Source: an uncultured Lachnospiraceae bacterium (lineage in GTDB: Bacteria > Bacillota > Clostridia > Lachnospirales > Lachnospiraceae). From it: a DNA stretch of 6,160 nucleotides. Below the pieces are notes generated by a model. That model was not told the DNA's origin. It was given only the letters and a program-made list of their open reading frames with translations, and made no database searches. The stretch covers positions 1 through 6,160 of the forward strand of contig URRQ01000072.1 of assembly GCA_900550235.1 (NCBI GenBank). Direction: 5' to 3'. Made by a program: the position numbers and the translations under genes. Positions 4,425-6,160 of this stretch are shown in pieces; position 1 is the first letter of the stretch, and every line of letters begins with the position of its first letter.

Positions 4425-5802
4425 TTATTTTAACGAAAATACGCTCGAGGAGTTAATTGAAGAAATTAAGTATGTCTACAAGTCTGATGACAGACCATGG
4501 GTTATAGGATATAGCGGTGGTAAGGATTCTACAACTGTGGTCGAACTTGTTTATAAGATGTTATTGGGATTAGATCCAGAAGATAGACATAAAAATGTTT
4601 ATATTGTATCTTCAGATACTCTAATTGAAAATCCACTAATAAAAATATATTTGAGCAAAATGAATGATTTGTTGGGGCAGGCAGCAGATCGAGATGGATT
4701 GCCAATAAAGTCGGCTATGGTTACACCTCCACCAAACAATTCGTTTTGGGCAAATGTAATTGGAAGAGGATTCCCTACACCTAGAATGAATGGAACATTC
4801 AGATGGTGTACAGATAGATTGAAAATAAATCCTAGCGGTGAATATATTCAAAGAGTTATTGATGAGGAAGGAAAAGAAGTGGTTGTTCTTCTTGGAGTCA
4901 GAAAAGCAGAAAGTATAGCACGAAAGAGAAGAATTGAAGGCAGAGAGCTTGCAAATAGACTTCTTAACCGACATGAAAACATACAGGATGCATATGTTTA
5001 TAACCCTATTGTAGAACTTACCACAGATGATGTATGGGATGTTTTACTTAGGTGTGATGGCGGAAGAACACCTTGGGGATCAGATAATAGCGAGTTGTTA
5101 TCGCTTTATGCTGATGCAGATAGTGGAGAATGTCCTTTTGCTGGTATTCATGCAGGTGGTCAGACACAGAGCTGTGGTAATTCACGTTTTGGGTGTTGGG
5201 TGTGCACAGTTGTAAAAGAAGATAAGTCGTTAAATGGATTTATAAAAAGTGGACATAGAGAGTTGATACCACTTGCTGAATTTAGAAGTTGGATTATGAG
5301 TATACGAGATAATGAAGAATATCGAGAGAAAAAGAGAAGAAATGGAACAGTATATCGTGATAAGCAAGGTAATATGGGATTCGGTCCATTTAACTGGAAA
5401 GCAAGAAAACTTATTCTTCGAAAGTTGTTAGAAACCCAAAAGGTTATGGGATATGAACTTATAACATTAGATGAACTGAAAGCAATTGATGAAATCTGGG
5501 ATCAAGAATTAGACTTATCTCGAAGAGTTTTAGTGGAATTATATGAGGAAATAACTGGAGAAAGGCTTCCTTGGTATGACTATAAAGAACCTTTGATTGA
5601 TAAAGAAACTGTTGTTGAATTAGAAAATCTGGCTCAGAGAAATAATGTTCCAGAGGAATTAATTCGAAATCTGTTATTATCGGTTTATCGAAATAAAAAT
5701 TATTCAAATCAAAAAATACTTAGGGATGGAATAGACAGGCTATTGAATCAGCAATGGCTACATTATGAAATAATAGAGGAGATTGAAAATGAAAATCAAT
5801 AA
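4414..5802 (+). CDS. dndC: DndC, PP-loop/Fe-S protein of DNA phosphorothioation
   Basis: A 462-residue cytoplasmic protein resembling DndC, which uses ATP to activate the DNA backbone and carries an Fe-S cluster so that sulfur from a cysteine desulfurase can replace a non-bridging oxygen. Visible parts are the PP-loop SGGKDST (34-40), FRWCTDRLKINP with Cys132, LLGVRKAESIARKR (159-172), NPIVELTTDDVW (197-208), and the cysteines Cys240, Cys254, Cys261 and Cys264 in CGNSRFGCWVC, probably cluster ligands. The C-terminal third (about 330-462) is helical and charged. The start is taken as ATG 4414, with AGAGG eight bases before it, instead of GTG 4405, which overlaps that ribosome site. It overlaps the regulator gene by 11 bases and dndD by 14, a tight coupled operon. 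The order dndC-dndD is that of known dnd clusters and supports the call. The sulfur donor gene dndA is not in the window; a chromosomal IscS may serve. Confidence 0.9.
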   Translation: MANSYFNENTLEELIEEIKYVYKSDDRPWVIGYSGGKDSTTVVELVYKMLLGLDPEDRHKNVYIVSSDTLIENPLIKIYLSKMNDLLGQAADRDGLPIKSAMVTPPPNNSFWANVIGRGFPTPRMNGTFRWCTDRLKINPSGEYIQRVIDEEGKEVVVLLGVRKAESIARKRRIEGRELANRLLNRHENIQDAYVYNPIVELTTDDVWDVLLRCDGGRTPWGSDNSELLSLYADADSGECPFAGIHAGGQTQSCGNSRFGCWVCTVVKEDKSLNGFIKSGHRELIPLAEFRSWIMSIRDNEEYREKKRRNGTVYRDKQGNMGFGPFNWKARKLILRKLLETQKVMGYELITLDELKAIDEIWDQELDLSRRVLVELYEEITGERLPWYDYKEPLIDKETVVELENLAQRNNVPEELIRNLLLSVYRNKNYSNQKILRDGIDRLLNQQWLHYEIIEEIENENQ

Positions 5803-6160
5803 AGTAAAATTATATAATTTCAGCTCCTATGAGGGTAATAATGAATTTGATTTCGAGATAACTGATGCTGGAAAAAACATTGTACTCATTGGTGGAAAAA
5901 ATGGGGCGGGTAAAACTTCTCTTTTTACTGCAATAAAAGTTGCTTTGTATGGACCATTAGCATATGGATATGTAGGCGTAAATAGTCATTATATTTCAAA
6001 GATTAAAGACTTAATCAATTCAAAAGCATTTCAACATGAGGTTGTGGAGTCGGAAGTGCAGATAACGCTACAACTTAAGATTGAACGTGATATTAGTAAT
6101 TATGTGATGGCTGTGTATAATCCAGTTGCTTTCCTTTCGGAATCGCATCTGTCAGATATC
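5789..6160 (+). CDS. dndD: DndD, SMC/Rad50-like ATPase of DNA phosphorothioation (N-terminal 124 residues, cut by window edge)
   Basis: Translation from ATG 5789 runs open to the last base. The start MKINKVKLYNFSSYEGNNEF is the usual first strand of SMC/RecN/Rad50-type ATPases. Walker A follows at GGKNGAGKTS (35-44), then FTAIKVALYGPLAYGY, a run typical of DndD. DndD is known to hydrolyse ATP and is thought to open or nick-scan DNA for the modification complex DndCDE. The start is supported by GAGGAG seven bases upstream and a 14-base overlap with the end of dndC. The coiled coil, signature motif and Walker B would lie outside the window. From sequence alone it could be another Rad50-like ATPase, but its place directly after dndC makes DndD by far the best reading. 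Confidence 0.88.
   Translation, partial: MKINKVKLYNFSSYEGNNEFDFEITDAGKNIVLIGGKNGAGKTSLFTAIKVALYGPLAYGYVGVNSHYISKIKDLINSKAFQHEVVESEVQITLQLKIERDISNYVMAVYNPVAFLSESHLSDI

Noticed and set aside
4636..4974. Antisense ORF within dndC
   Set aside because: It lies wholly inside the well-supported dndC frame, with no ribosome site and a composition typical of a shadow.

Overview
The window looks like accessory DNA from a low-GC Firmicute, most likely a gut clostridium of the Lachnospiraceae type. The reasons are AT-rich genes, strong GGAGG-type ribosome sites and textbook sigma-A promoters. The assignment to Lachnospiraceae is an impression from protein style, not a search result. Its main content is the start of a DNA phosphorothioation (Dnd) operon, with an IS256-family insertion sequence separating it from an unrelated or decayed module on the left.

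Left part (1-1118): the window opens inside a perfect 42-bp tandem repeat with a 126-bp higher-order period. It most probably encodes the C-terminal tail of an upstream protein as 14-residue repeats of the type KRDTQWYPGGEKRK. That frame stops in an ATGA overlap with the next gene. The next gene (309-1118) is a PD-(D/E)XK-type nuclease-like protein broken by an in-frame TAG at codon 135.

Middle (1119-2935): after the broken gene comes a promoter-like extended -10 and a strongly folded element (1213-1371) of unknown class. It could be a small RNA gene or the remnant of a structured mobile element. Next is an IS256-family element (about 1387-2868) whose transposase is on the minus strand with an intact DDE triad. 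A hairpin between the right terminal repeat and the transposase ribosome site looks like a guard against read-through expression. A hairpin at 2879-2916 may terminate the minus-strand gene that follows.

Right part (2936-6160): two operons diverge from a 154-bp control region. The minus strand carries a zinc-ribbon plus PP-loop (PAPS-reductase-like) protein. The plus strand carries an XRE-type regulator, dndC (PP-loop/Fe-S protein) and the start of dndD (SMC-like ATPase, cut by the window edge), with 11- and 14-nt gene overlaps. A perfect 20-bp inverted repeat, each arm itself a small dyad, lies on the minus-strand promoter. A degenerate third copy touches the -35 of the plus promoter. The simplest model is that the XRE protein represses the divergent PP-loop gene and tunes its own dnd operon. 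No dndB lies between the regulator and dndC, and no cysteine desulfurase (dndA) is visible. DndE and any restriction genes would lie to the right, outside the window.
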